Origin: Rickettsiales bacterium
Lineage (GTDB): Bacteria; Pseudomonadota; Alphaproteobacteria; Rickettsiales; Anaplasmataceae
Length of the DNA stretch: 23,498 nt
Assembly: GCA_031284675.1 (NCBI GenBank)
Contig: JAITXQ010000024.1
Span: 1-23,498 of the forward strand
Direction: 5' to 3'
Both the position numbers and the translations under genes were made by a program. Below the pieces are notes generated by a model. It did no database searches and was not told where the DNA came from. It was given only the letters and a program-made list of their open reading frames with translations. Shown in pieces: positions 9,461 through 17,636 of this stretch (position 1 is the first letter of the stretch; every line of letters starts with the position of its first letter).

Positions 9461-10201
9461 TTGTTGTATTAAGCTCTCCATCTTATACTGAGGATCAGAT
9501 GCAATGCCATACACTCTATTTGGCGGAGCAATTTTGTTCTCTATACCAAAAACTATACCTTCAATTATTGCTGTAAGTACTTTTTCAAGGTTACAATCTG
9601 CTCCAGGAACACGGTGCTCTAGGCAACATTTACCACCAAAGTTGGGAATTCTTACCGCAGCAGTTCTGTTATTTACTCCCCAACTAATCGTAGTTGGAGT
9701 GTGGATATCAGGATACTGAAACCTTAAATATGAATCATTATTTGGAGCAAAAAACAACATATGTTTTTTCATCATGGCACATAATCCACCAATACTGTGA
9801 AGCAGGTGATTGCTATATTTTTGTTCATTACAATAAAATAAATTGTTGTTGCTTGAATCCACTAAATTAACGTGCACATTTAATGCACTGCCTGCTCTAT
9901 CTAAATAAGGCTTTGCTTTAAAAGAAACATTACCACCGAGTTTCTGTGCTGTTCCAGTAAGTAATTCTTTTGTTAACTCAAAATGCTTAATTAAATTGTT
10001 GGAATTCGTATAACAACCACTTTTCACTTCATATTGATGTATAGAATTCTCTTTCTCACACAAAAATCCAAGTGAAGCTATTTTATTTTTGATACTATTG
10101 AGAAATAAGTATTCTTTTTCTATTCCTTCAATATAAAACTCTAGTTCAATACCGAATACAGCAGATACATCATGATAACTTAAATTACTTAATATAGTCA
10201 T
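9443..10201 (-). CDS. Short glutamine synthetase-like protein
   Basis: The 252-residue product matches the catalytic domain of the glutamine synthetase superfamily (ammonia or amine ligation to glutamate with ATP). Visible blocks are FGIELEFYIEG near residues 16-26, HQYEVKSG, GSALNVHVNL (family GxGxHxHxS region, one His kept), APNNDSYLRFQYP, SWGVNNRTAAVRIP and the end block LEHRVPGADCNLEKVLTAII. A typical enzyme has about 450 residues. Here the N-terminal beta-grasp domain is absent and the C-terminal region after the PGAD block is short. Since active sites form between subunits using the N-terminal domain, ordinary GS activity is doubtful. The frame is intact over the whole length, so it may be a retained, shortened homologue. 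Substrate cannot be assigned. Confidence 0.75.
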   Translation of the reverse strand: MTILSNLSYHDVSAVFGIELEFYIEGIEKEYLFLNSIKNKIASLGFLCEKENSIHQYEVKSGCYTNSNNLIKHFELTKELLTGTAQKLGGNVSFKAKPYLDRAGSALNVHVNLVDSSNNNLFYCNEQKYSNHLLHSIGGLCAMMKKHMLFFAPNNDSYLRFQYPDIHTPTTISWGVNNRTAAVRIPNFGGKCCLEHRVPGADCNLEKVLTAIIEGIVFGIENKIAPPNRVYGIASDPQYKMESLIQQLHVKL

Positions 10202-10464
10202 AAATTTGCTTCAGTAAATCTATATTAGGTTAGCTACATTTATATGAATACTTTACTTATTTTCCAATAAATTTAATATCTTATTTATACATAATATACC
10301 ATTATTTTTAACAGCACACTGCTAATCCTCGACACAAGCGACGTTTACAATTTTTTCATTTGTTGAAATAAAAATGATCAATTTTAGTGCTTTTATATCC
10401 TTTACAACTCATCAAAAAATCACCATAATTTTCAGTGTATATTAAGTAGTACTAGCTTTTCGTT

Positions 10465-10493
10465 TTGCAACAAGTTATTGATTATCTTATATT
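10465..10493 (+). promoter_or_regulatory. Predicted dnaA promoter
   Basis: TTGCAA (10465-10470), a 17-base spacer and TATATT (10488-10493) match a sigma-70 promoter at 4 of 6 and 5 of 6 positions. Transcription would begin near 10500, so the upstream in-frame TTG at 10478 cannot be the start. The 10202-10464 stretch between the divergent glutamine synthetase-like gene and dnaA holds no gene and no convincing DnaA-box cluster. Confidence 0.55.
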
Positions 10494-10555
10494 TTCTAAT
10501 TATTGCTTTTTTCTTGGTGTGGTATATGAACTTAATTAACCCTAAGGCTTCTGCT

Positions 10556-11908
10556 ATGTTTTTTGACCAGATTGTTACAGTAACGGATCACAATATTGCT
10601 TGGGAAAAAATCCAAAATTGTCTTTATAATCTTTATGGAGAAGCGACATATAACAGCTGGCTGAGTTCACTTAGATTTGTTAGCAGCAGAAAAGGAGAAG
10701 TTTTGTTATCTGTATCAACAAGATTTATAAAAGAGTGGATTACAGTGCATTACATGGAAAAAATATTATCATTATGGCAAGGCGAGGATGAGAGTATATG
10801 TTCTATTGATATTCAAGTAACTGAGGAAAAGAACTCGCACTCTAACATCATATTAAAAAATAGAGAGGAAAGTAATCATAATCTTGGTTCACCACTGGAC
10901 CCCAGATTCACTTTTGATAATTTTGTGGTAGGAAAGTCAAATGAATTAGCATTTACAGCGGCAAAGCGTGTAGCGGAATCTATAGATCCAATATCAGGCA
11001 GCAATCCTTTGTTTTTATATGGCGGAGTGGGACTTGGTAAAACACATCTAATGCATGCTATAGCTTGGCACATAGTCAATTCCCCATCAGCAAAAAGAAA
11101 AGTGGCATATTTATCAGCAGAAAAATTCATGTACCAATATATTACAGCGCTACGAAGCAAAGACATTATGTTATTTAAAGAGCAATTTAGATCAGTAGAC
11201 GTATTAATGGTAGATGATGTGCAATTTATTAGTGGTAAAGATAGTACACAAGAAGAATTTTTTCACACTTTCAATGCATTGATAGACCAAAACAAACAAT
11301 TGGTTATATCAGCTGATAGGTCCCCTAGTGATCTTGATGGAGTGGAAGAAAGAATAAAATCACGACTCGGTTGGGGGTTGGTAGCAGATATTAATGAAAC
11401 AACTTTTGAATTAAGACTTGGTATATTGCAGGCCAAAGTGGAGCAAATGAATATGTATGTTCCAAAGGATGTCCTAGAGTTTTTGGCAAGGAACATAAAA
11501 TCTAATATAAGAGAATTAGAAGGAGCATTAAATAAGGTTGCCCATACTTCATTAATTGGAAGGAGTATGACGGTAGAATCGGCCAGTGAAACTCTAATGG
11601 ACCTTCTTAGATCAAATCATAAATCAATCACAATAGAAGAAATACAAAAGAAAACAGCTGAGTTTTTCAATATAAAGGTTGCAGATATGCAATCCAATAG
11701 AAGGCTTCGCAGTCTTGCAAGGCCAAGGCAAATAGCTATGTATTTCGCTAAGAAATTTACCCAAAAAAGCCTACCAGATATTGGAAGAAGCTTTGGTGGC
11801 AGAGACCATGCTACTGTTATACATGCGGTAAAGCAAATAGAAAATTTTATAAAAACTGACTCAAAATTTGCTGATGAAATCAATCGGTTGAGAAAAATAT
11901 TTAAGTGA
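10556..11908 (+). CDS. dnaA: Chromosomal replication initiator DnaA
   Basis: DnaA binds DnaA boxes and opens the origin. Using the ATG at 10556 the protein has 450 residues. Domain I begins about residue 15 ([21 protein letters not shown]). The AAA+ domain has Walker A GGVGLGKT (156-163) and Walker [10 protein letters not shown] (216-224). Domain IV has the DnaA signature [11 protein letters not shown] (about 412-422). I chose 10556 because TAAGG (10543-10547) sits 8 bases upstream and the N-terminal length matches other DnaA proteins. ATG 10526 would add 10 residues and is a reasonable alternative. It converges on the metallophosphoesterase gene. In Wolbachia the experimentally proposed origin is not next to dnaA. 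Confidence 0.97.
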   Translation: MFFDQIVTVTDHNIAWEKIQNCLYNLYGEATYNSWLSSLRFVSSRKGEVLLSVSTRFIKEWITVHYMEKILSLWQGEDESICSIDIQVTEEKNSHSNIILKNREESNHNLGSPLDPRFTFDNFVVGKSNELAFTAAKRVAESIDPISGSNPLFLYGGVGLGKTHLMHAIAWHIVNSPSAKRKVAYLSAEKFMYQYITALRSKDIMLFKEQFRSVDVLMVDDVQFISGKDSTQEEFFHTFNALIDQNKQLVISADRSPSDLDGVEERIKSRLGWGLVADINETTFELRLGILQAKVEQMNMYVPKDVLEFLARNIKSNIRELEGALNKVAHTSLIGRSMTVESASETLMDLLRSNHKSITIEEIQKKTAEFFNIKVADMQSNRRLRSLARPRQIAMYFAKKFTQKSLPDIGRSFGGRDHATVIHAVKQIENFIKTDSKFADEINRLRKIFK

Positions 11909-11945
11909 ATTTCTAACGTTTTTTAAATAGCTAATAACAAATCCC

Positions 11946-11977
11946 AAAATGGATCGGCTATAGTTTTAATCCATTTT
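11946..11977. terminator. Possible hairpin between convergent dnaA and metallophosphoesterase
   Basis: AAAATGGAT (11946-11954) and ATCCATTTT (11969-11977) form a perfect 9-bp stem with a 14-base loop that contains the metallophosphoesterase stop codon. The position between convergent genes suits a terminator, but no clean T-run follows on either strand. Confidence 0.35.
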
Positions 11978-13219
11978 AAGTTTAAAGTCTTCTGTCAGCT
12001 TTGCAGAATACATTTCCTTATTATCTTGATTATAGAAAGTAAATTCATGATCATCTAAGTTTAGTATTGCAAAGCCAAAGCCGAAAAAGTTTCTAACCTC
12101 GTGTGCTAAGTAGTTTTTGCCATTTGAGTAGTCAAATTCTACATTTTGATAAACGGACTCTTGATCTTGAGCATGTAATAACGCACCGCCATTTCCAACT
12201 ATAATCTGGTCTGGAGCATTATCTATTAATAAAATCTGAGCTATATGAATGTGGCCGGAAACTATGGTAGCGACATTACTTGGAAATTTATCTCCAAAAG
12301 CTTCAATTTGTGCAAGGTTGCCATGGCTTTTTAATGCTAAAAATTGCTTTTCTGGAGATCTCCACAAAGGCCTATGAGTTAAAAACCATATAGGTTTACT
12401 AGAACCATCTTGTGTTAATTTATTAAATTGTCTTTCAAAGGCATCAATTTCATTTTTAGTGGTGAAGATATCTTCACCAGACGAGGAATCGAAGATAAAA
12501 AATTTCATCGGTCCAGCGTCTAAAGACCAACTAGAAACGAAATTTTCACATTTTTCAGACGAAAAAGGGTATGAATCTAGATATCTAAACCATCCTTCAT
12601 AAGCTCTATCACAACTCTCATGGTTTCCGCGAACAAAAAGAAAAGGGGATTGTAGTAAAATATCCTTTGCAGGCTCAAACCAATCAGCGTACCAAGCTTC
12701 TTTATTGTATCCATAAATATCGCCACACTTTTTTGTATTTCTACATTTTGTTTTTCTGTAATGATAATCGCCGATGTGAATAATTAAATCTGGTTTATGT
12801 AGAGCAATTGAATCTAAATTTTTTTTTAAAGGCCAACTATCTATCGCATTACATTCCTGCTGAAATAACATATTTATTCTACAACCTGTATCACCAATAA
12901 AAGCAATTTTGTTAACCTTTTTTGGTAACATAGGAACCCGTAGATCCTCAATACCAACATCTTTGGCACTTGTTTGTACTAACAGTTCACAAACTGTTTC
13001 AATATGACTGCCATTATTAATTGAGCTGCGATTCAGCATTTCTACTTCCTCGCCATCAACATAAGCAATAGGGCATGTGTCATCATTTATGATTGCACGT
13101 ACGCTTAATTTATTTTCCGGAATAACTTGAGACCATGTATATAATGTTTGTGCATGGACAGAATGAAAGCTAGTTATAAGAAATAAAGCTAAAAAAATAA
13201 AAATATTAGCTATATTCAT
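11966..13219 (-). CDS. Secreted calcineurin-like metallophosphoesterase
   Basis: The 417-residue protein carries an N-terminal signal peptide (hydrophobic core about 5-18, likely cleavage after VHA at 23). A full set of metallophosphoesterase motifs follows: GDTG (109-112), GDYH (150-153), GNHE (198-201), a His in FLTHRP (282) and GHIH (322-325). These ligate the two metal ions of the family. Residue spacing resembles purple acid phosphatase-like or tartrate-resistant enzymes. Eight cysteines lie between residues 49 and 224, all after the signal peptide, compatible with periplasmic disulfides. The substrate (phosphomonoester or nucleotide) is unknown. It is transcribed divergently from the tRNA-Leu/ribA promoter region. 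Export beyond the periplasm is possible but not shown. Confidence 0.85.
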   Translation of the reverse strand: MNIANIFIFLALFLITSFHSVHAQTLYTWSQVIPENKLSVRAIINDDTCPIAYVDGEEVEMLNRSSINNGSHIETVCELLVQTSAKDVGIEDLRVPMLPKKVNKIAFIGDTGCRINMLFQQECNAIDSWPLKKNLDSIALHKPDLIIHIGDYHYRKTKCRNTKKCGDIYGYNKEAWYADWFEPAKDILLQSPFLFVRGNHESCDRAYEGWFRYLDSYPFSSEKCENFVSSWSLDAGPMKFFIFDSSSGEDIFTTKNEIDAFERQFNKLTQDGSSKPIWFLTHRPLWRSPEKQFLALKSHGNLAQIEAFGDKFPSNVATIVSGHIHIAQILLIDNAPDQIIVGNGGALLHAQDQESVYQNVEFDYSNGKNYLAHEVRNFFGFGFAILNLDDHEFTFYNQDNKEMYSAKLTEDFKLKMD

Positions 13220-13329
13220 TCGTATAAAAACCTAAATTTAAAATTAGTAGTAAAATTATCTTAAATAATTGAAATTTATAATCACAAAATTCATAACCAT
13301 ATTATAAAGGTAATTTTTCTAGTATCAAG

Positions 13330-13358
13330 TTGACACTTTAGGTAAAAAATCCTAAAAT
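13330..13358 (+). promoter_or_regulatory. Near-consensus promoter for tRNA-Leu and ribA, with internal dyad
   Basis: A perfect TTGACA (13330-13335), a 17-base spacer and TAAAAT (13353-13358, 5 of 6) form the best promoter in the window. Predicted transcription starts about 33 bases before tRNA-Leu. A dyad, TTTAGG (13337-13342) and CCTAAA (13351-13356), lies between the two elements and overlaps the -10, a position suited to a repressor. Confidence 0.75.
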
Positions 13359-13397
13359 GATGAAATAATTATATAAAAACTAAAATGTAACAAAAGT

Positions 13398-13484
13398 GCG
13401 GCCGTGGTGGAATTGGTAGACACGCAGCGTTGAGGTCGCTGTGGCTCATAAGCCTTGGAAGTTCAAGTCTTCTCGGCCGCACCA
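13398..13484 (+). tRNA. tRNA-Leu (anticodon GAG)
   Basis: The 87-base gene folds as a class II tRNA. The acceptor arm pairs GCGGCCG (13398-13404) with CGGCCGC (13474-13480), followed by A and an encoded CCA (13482-13484). The D arm contains the GGTAGACACGC pattern typical of leucine tRNAs. The anticodon stem CAGCG/CGCTG encloses the loop TTGAGGT, giving anticodon GAG (codons CUC and CUU). A long variable arm (near TGGCTCATAAGCC) and a T loop TTCAAGT are present. The encoded CCA ends 30 bases before the ribA ATG, so both probably share one primary transcript. Confidence 0.97.
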
Positions 13485-13514
13485 GTCTTCTCATCGCCAT
13501 TTAATGTGGGTAAA

Positions 13515-14597
13515 ATGTTTATAGAAAATCAAGGTAAAAATAAAGTAGAAAGAGCCATCAGCGAAATCAAGCGTGGCCTGCCAATTGTAATATATGATGA
13601 AAATAATTACCTATTATTTGCTGCTGCTGAAACTTTAGAAAGAGATTTGTTTGATCAATATAAGCTTATATCAGGTAATATATATGTTACTTTAACTTCA
13701 AGTAAGGTAAAATTCATCTCTCAAAATGAAGAGCATGACAGCAAACGACTATTGATAAATAATTTTGATGAACTGCTCCATTTAATAAACTGTTCAAAGG
13801 AAGATCGCATAAAAGAATTACAATGCTCAAAGACAATTGATGAATATGCTATTGCCTTGCTTAAATTCTCAGAATTATTACCATACGCGTTAATGGTTGA
13901 TATGACCTTCAAAGATAGACACGAAATGCGAAATTGGTGCGAGAAAAATGACGTTATTGTACTAGACACATCATTCATAAATAATTTTCAACAAAATCAG
14001 AATGTATATGAAGTGTGCAAAACATCATTATTTTTAAAACAGACTCAAAAAGTAAATATCATATCTTATAGAACTGAGAGTGGCGGAAGAGAACATCATG
14101 CAATTATCATTGGCAATTCAGATAAAGATGACGAACCATTAGTAAGAATTCATTCTTCGTGCTATACAGGCGACTTATTAGATAGCTTATCATGCGATTG
14201 CAGAAGTCAGTTACATCAAGCAATCCAAATAATGACTGACTCTGGAAATGGCATTATATTATACTTGATGCAAGATGGAAGAGGCATTGGTTTAACTAAT
14301 AAGTTAAGGGCATATAATATGCAAAGAGAGCATAACCTTGATACTGTGGATGCAAATAGAATATTGGGTTTTGAAGATGATGAAAGGAGTTTTGTTGTTG
14401 CAGCTGAAATGCTTAAGAAATTGAACATTAACAAAATTCGATTACTTACAAACAATGGTAGGAAATTATCAGAGTTGGAAAGTAATGGTATAGAGGTTAC
14501 AAAATGTCTACCACTTATTGTGGAACGTAATAAATATAACGATTCATATATGGAGACAAAGTTTATTAAGCTGGGCCATAGGTTAAGAGTTTTTTAG
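13515..14597 (+). CDS. ribA: GTP cyclohydrolase II (RibA) with degenerate RibB-like N-terminal domain
   Basis: The C-terminal half is GTP cyclohydrolase II, the first step of riboflavin synthesis (GTP to a diaminopyrimidinone phosphate). Zinc ligands occur as C-x10-C-x-C at Cys216, Cys227 and Cys229 (HSSCYTGDLLDSLSCDC), and the catalytic region DGRGIGL is at 254-260. The first 150 residues align in outline with the RibB half of RibBA (ERAISEIKRGLPIVIYDE then FAAAE). The acidic RibB active-site motif (D-R-E-N-E-G-D) is replaced by DENNYLLFAAAE, so that half should be inactive. I use ATG 13515 (360 residues); the frame runs back into the tRNA, which cannot be coding. In Wolbachia and Ehrlichia ribA precedes the virB8-D4 genes and has been linked to their regulation. 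Confidence 0.9.
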   Translation: MFIENQGKNKVERAISEIKRGLPIVIYDENNYLLFAAAETLERDLFDQYKLISGNIYVTLTSSKVKFISQNEEHDSKRLLINNFDELLHLINCSKEDRIKELQCSKTIDEYAIALLKFSELLPYALMVDMTFKDRHEMRNWCEKNDVIVLDTSFINNFQQNQNVYEVCKTSLFLKQTQKVNIISYRTESGGREHHAIIIGNSDKDDEPLVRIHSSCYTGDLLDSLSCDCRSQLHQAIQIMTDSGNGIILYLMQDGRGIGLTNKLRAYNMQREHNLDTVDANRILGFEDDERSFVVAAEMLKKLNINKIRLLTNNGRKLSELESNGIEVTKCLPLIVERNKYNDSYMETKFIKLGHRLRVF

Positions 14598-14669
14598 CTT
14601 TTTTGTTGTAACTACTTTGTTAATTTGCTATGTTAATTAACACAAGTTAAGATTTTTAAGAATGATAAA

Positions 14670-15353
14670 ATGCTAAGATTTTTCAAACGAGAACAGAGTG
14701 CTGAATCAGTAGACAAGGATATAAATTGGAATTCAAGTCGCTATAGCACAGTTGTTGCTCAGAGGAATATTTTACTTTTATTTGCGTTAATATTATTAGC
14801 AACGATTTCTATCAGCATACTAGCCATATTTAAAATTAGCACTAGTAGCACTATTGCACCATTTGTTATAGAAATTGAAAAGAAATCTGGAATAGTGCAA
14901 TTGGTTGACCCTGTTACAGTAGAACAATATTCCGCAAATGAAGTGTTAAATAATCATTTTATTGCAGAATATATAAGAGCAAGAGAGGTTTTCGACCCAT
15001 ATCACTACAATTATAACTACTATACAAAGGTGAGGGTATTTTCCTCATCTAATGTATATAATGAATTTAGAAATTATATAAAATCGCAGAATATGGATGA
15101 TCTTTTTAACTTATATTCAGATTTTGTCAAAAATGAATTTAAAATTCGCTCAATTCAAAAATTGGGTAACGATGCTATTCAAGTGAGATTTACTGTGGAA
15201 TTTACACGGAAAGATGGAGGCTCTACAAGAAAAAATAAGATAGTTATTATGTCATATAGGTATGCATCACTTGAAATGGATGACCAGCAAAGATATATTA
15301 ATCCGTTAGGGTTTCAAGTTATCTCTTATAGGGTAGATGATGAATATGTATAG
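14670..15353 (+). CDS. virB8: Type IV secretion protein VirB8
   Basis: VirB8 is a bitopic inner-membrane protein that nucleates assembly of the type IV secretion channel. The 227-residue product has a short cytoplasmic N-terminus, one membrane helix (about 32-54) and a periplasmic domain of NTF2-like fold. Recognisable VirB8 features include APFVIEIEKKSG just after the helix, the NNHFIAEYIRAREVFDP block, and the C-terminal NPLGFQVISYRVDDEY. It follows ribA by 72 bases and its end overlaps virB9 by up to 17 bases. The family assignment is strong from sequence plus context. Confidence 0.93.
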   Translation: MLRFFKREQSAESVDKDINWNSSRYSTVVAQRNILLLFALILLATISISILAIFKISTSSTIAPFVIEIEKKSGIVQLVDPVTVEQYSANEVLNNHFIAEYIRAREVFDPYHYNYNYYTKVRVFSSSNVYNEFRNYIKSQNMDDLFNLYSDFVKNEFKIRSIQKLGNDAIQVRFTVEFTRKDGGSTRKNKIVIMSYRYASLEMDDQQRYINPLGFQVISYRVDDEYV

Positions 15354-16149
15354 GATATTATTAGTTTTAGCTTTACTAATAAGCAGTAGTTTAAGCGCAT
15401 CCATTAATTATAATAAACCCATTTCTGTAGACAGCAGAATAAAAACTTTTGTGTATAATCCTAACGAAGTATTTACAGTGGTCTTTAGTCAAGGCTATTA
15501 CTCTTATATTGAATTTGCAGAAGGAGAAAAGGTCAAAAATATCGCTGTTGGTGATGCATCAAGTTGGAAAATTAATCCTTATGATAATAAGCTGCTTATA
15601 ATGCCATTTGAGGTTAGTAGCCGCACTAACATGATTATTACGACAACTAAAAAAAGAAATTATATTTTTGATTTAATCTCAAGGCCAAATTATGATAAAT
15701 ACCCAAATACTGATGCTGAGAAAGTGAGTCACGATTATTCTGCTGAAAAAGATATATCTTACGTAGTACGTTTTTATTATCCTCAAGAAGAAGATGAATT
15801 TGATGTTGATTTAAATGAAATATCAACACCTACTCAAATGCAACATACTGCAGACAAGCCAGAAAAAGTAATACAAGAAAATGATACGAAATACAATTAT
15901 ACATATATTGATGAAGGTGGTAATGCGGATATAATTCCGGTTGAGTTATTTGATGATGGTTATTTAACCTATTTAAAATTTAGAGATAATAATAAAATAC
16001 CTCAAATTTTTGTGGAAGAGAGGGATAAAGCTCAGTTGCCTTGTAAGAGGCTATTATTTAATGATTATGTTGTAATAAAAGGAGTGCATAAGAAATTATT
16101 TATGCGTTATGGAAATGATGAAGTTGAAATTATAAATAAGTCACTTTAG
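15337..16149 (+). CDS. virB9: Type IV secretion protein VirB9
   Basis: VirB9 forms the outer-membrane ring of the core complex with VirB7 and VirB10. The 270-residue protein has a signal peptide (MYRILLVLALLISSSLSAS). Its N-terminal beta domain (IKTFVYNPNEVFTVVFSQGYYSYIEF) and C-terminal domain (IPVELFDDGYLTYLKF, then DYVVIKGVHKKLFMRYGNDEVEI) match VirB9. Three in-frame ATGs lie at 15337, 15340 and 15346. AGGG upstream favours the first two, but the signal peptide starts cleanly from the third. All overlap the virB8 end, indicating coupled translation. No VirB7 lipoprotein gene is visible here. Confidence 0.93.
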   Translation: MMNMYRILLVLALLISSSLSASINYNKPISVDSRIKTFVYNPNEVFTVVFSQGYYSYIEFAEGEKVKNIAVGDASSWKINPYDNKLLIMPFEVSSRTNMIITTTKKRNYIFDLISRPNYDKYPNTDAEKVSHDYSAEKDISYVVRFYYPQEEDEFDVDLNEISTPTQMQHTADKPEKVIQENDTKYNYTYIDEGGNADIIPVELFDDGYLTYLKFRDNNKIPQIFVEERDKAQLPCKRLLFNDYVVIKGVHKKLFMRYGNDEVEIINKSL

Positions 16150-16165
16150 CTGTGGTACATGCAAT

Positions 16166-17635
16166 ATGAATAAAGAAGGACGTAACAATTCAGAAAATAA
16201 ATCAGAAATAGAGAGCAAAGTAGTAACAGTTGGCTCCAATCAAGGTCATAGAGCATTAATGGTTATTATTTTAGTGCTTCTAGTTGGTGGAATATATTAT
16301 CTCTATTTTAGCCCTTCTTCTGATGAAGAGGATGTGGAGATCATTAAAAAAGAAGAAACAAAGCAAAACGTTCAAGAGTTGAAAGGAAAGTTGGAGCAAG
16401 TTCCAGATAGTGTAATAGTTCCCGAAAGGATAATAACTGATCTCTTACCACCTTTACCTCCTCTTCCTACACCACAAGTCATACCAGAAGTAAAGAAAAT
16501 TAAAAAAGAAGAAGTAATAAAAAGAGAAGGAGAGAAACCAAAAGAACCCCCTGTATCAAATATACCTATTTTGCCAAAGCAAAATTTTCCTTTTGGCAAT
16601 GTTACTAGCAATTTTCCTACCTCGTTTTCTACAATAGGAGGTGGCGGTTATCCTAAAGAAAGACGTAGCACACAAATGTTAGCAATTTCAGGTGGTGGTG
16701 ATAAAGAGAATAAGGATGATGACGTTACTTTATCTAACACTTCAGCACAGTCGAGCAAAGCTACCAAGGTGGGAAAACTTAGTTTAATGATTACTCAGGG
16801 CAAAATTATTGATGCTGTTCTTGAAACTGCAATAGATTCTGATCTGCAAGGAATGCTGCGTGCTGTGGTTAGTAGAGATGTTTATGCAGAAACTGGTGAG
16901 ACAGTTTTAATACCTAAAGGCTCAAGATTGATAGGCGGGTATTCATTTAACTCGAATGTTGCAAGAGCCCGTATAAATATAAACTGGAATAGGGTTATTC
17001 TTCCTCATGGAATAGATATTGCTATTTCATCACCTGGTACCGATGAGCTTGGTAGAGCAGGAATAGCTGGAATAGTTGATAACAAAATAGCCAGTGCATT
17101 ATTTTCTTCAATAATGCTTGCTAGTGTTTCAATTGGTTCAGCTGTTATAGGGCAAAAGGCTTCCAATCTTATTGATGCGCTAACTGCCATAGATGCAGTG
17201 AAACCCATCACTGCAACTGAAATAGATTTTTCTTCACTCAAAGATGTTATTGGTGAAGCAGCAAAGGATATACCTAGTGACAAATGGAAATTGGGTCTTG
17301 GAGCTATTGGAAAAATTCGTAATGCCAAAAACGAGCAAAATTTGCTGAAAATAATGAAAGAGGAAATAGCAAAAGCATTAGAAATTGGAGAAGATAAGGT
17401 AAATATAAGCCTGGAAAACGTAAATCAACTGCTACAACAATTTCAAAGAAAAAACAAGTCTGTTTATGAAGATGCAATTGGGAAGTCAATCAATGATTTT
17501 TCTAAAGATATGCGAGATATAGTCAACAGATCTACAGATAAAAAACCAACTATTTATGTCGATCAAGGTACTGCATTGAAAGTATTTGTTAACCAAGATA
17601 TAGTATTTCCTCCACAGGCAATATTAAATCGATAA
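16166..17635 (+). CDS. virB10: Type IV secretion protein VirB10
   Basis: VirB10 spans the envelope and passes energy state from the inner-membrane ATPases to the outer-membrane pore. The 489-residue protein has one inner-membrane helix (about 30-48), a proline-rich periplasmic linker (LPPLPPLPTPQVIPEV, about 94-108), and the TrbI/VirB10 beta-barrel from about 200 (TGETVLIPKGSRLIGGY). The antenna helices are at about 308-340. A helical insert of about 110 residues (341-455) precedes the terminal strand PTIYVDQGTALKVFVNQDIVF. The insert is unusual relative to the classical VirB10 but appears typical of Rickettsiales homologues. The stop is one base from the virB11 start. Confidence 0.95.
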   Translation: MNKEGRNNSENKSEIESKVVTVGSNQGHRALMVIILVLLVGGIYYLYFSPSSDEEDVEIIKKEETKQNVQELKGKLEQVPDSVIVPERIITDLLPPLPPLPTPQVIPEVKKIKKEEVIKREGEKPKEPPVSNIPILPKQNFPFGNVTSNFPTSFSTIGGGGYPKERRSTQMLAISGGGDKENKDDDVTLSNTSAQSSKATKVGKLSLMITQGKIIDAVLETAIDSDLQGMLRAVVSRDVYAETGETVLIPKGSRLIGGYSFNSNVARARININWNRVILPHGIDIAISSPGTDELGRAGIAGIVDNKIASALFSSIMLASVSIGSAVIGQKASNLIDALTAIDAVKPITATEIDFSSLKDVIGEAAKDIPSDKWKLGLGAIGKIRNAKNEQNLLKIMKEEIAKALEIGEDKVNISLENVNQLLQQFQRKNKSVYEDAIGKSINDFSKDMRDIVNRSTDKKPTIYVDQGTALKVFVNQDIVFPPQAILNR

Positions 17636-17636
17636 A

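Noticed and set aside
10202..10464. Possible origin of replication upstream of dnaA
   Set aside because: No DnaA-box cluster is visible, and the Wolbachia origin is known to lie elsewhere.
10478..10555. N-terminal extension of DnaA from TTG 10478
   Set aside because: It overlaps the predicted -10 element and encodes a hydrophobic stretch not found in DnaA.
13455..13514. Longer ribA start giving 20 extra N-terminal residues
   Set aside because: The first 30 bases are inside the tRNA-Leu gene; ATG 13515 fits the family and spacing better.
14598..14669. CtrA-like half-sites (TTAA repeats) before virB8
   Set aside because: The spacing is 6 or 9 bases rather than 7, and TTAA is expected by chance in such AT-rich DNA.
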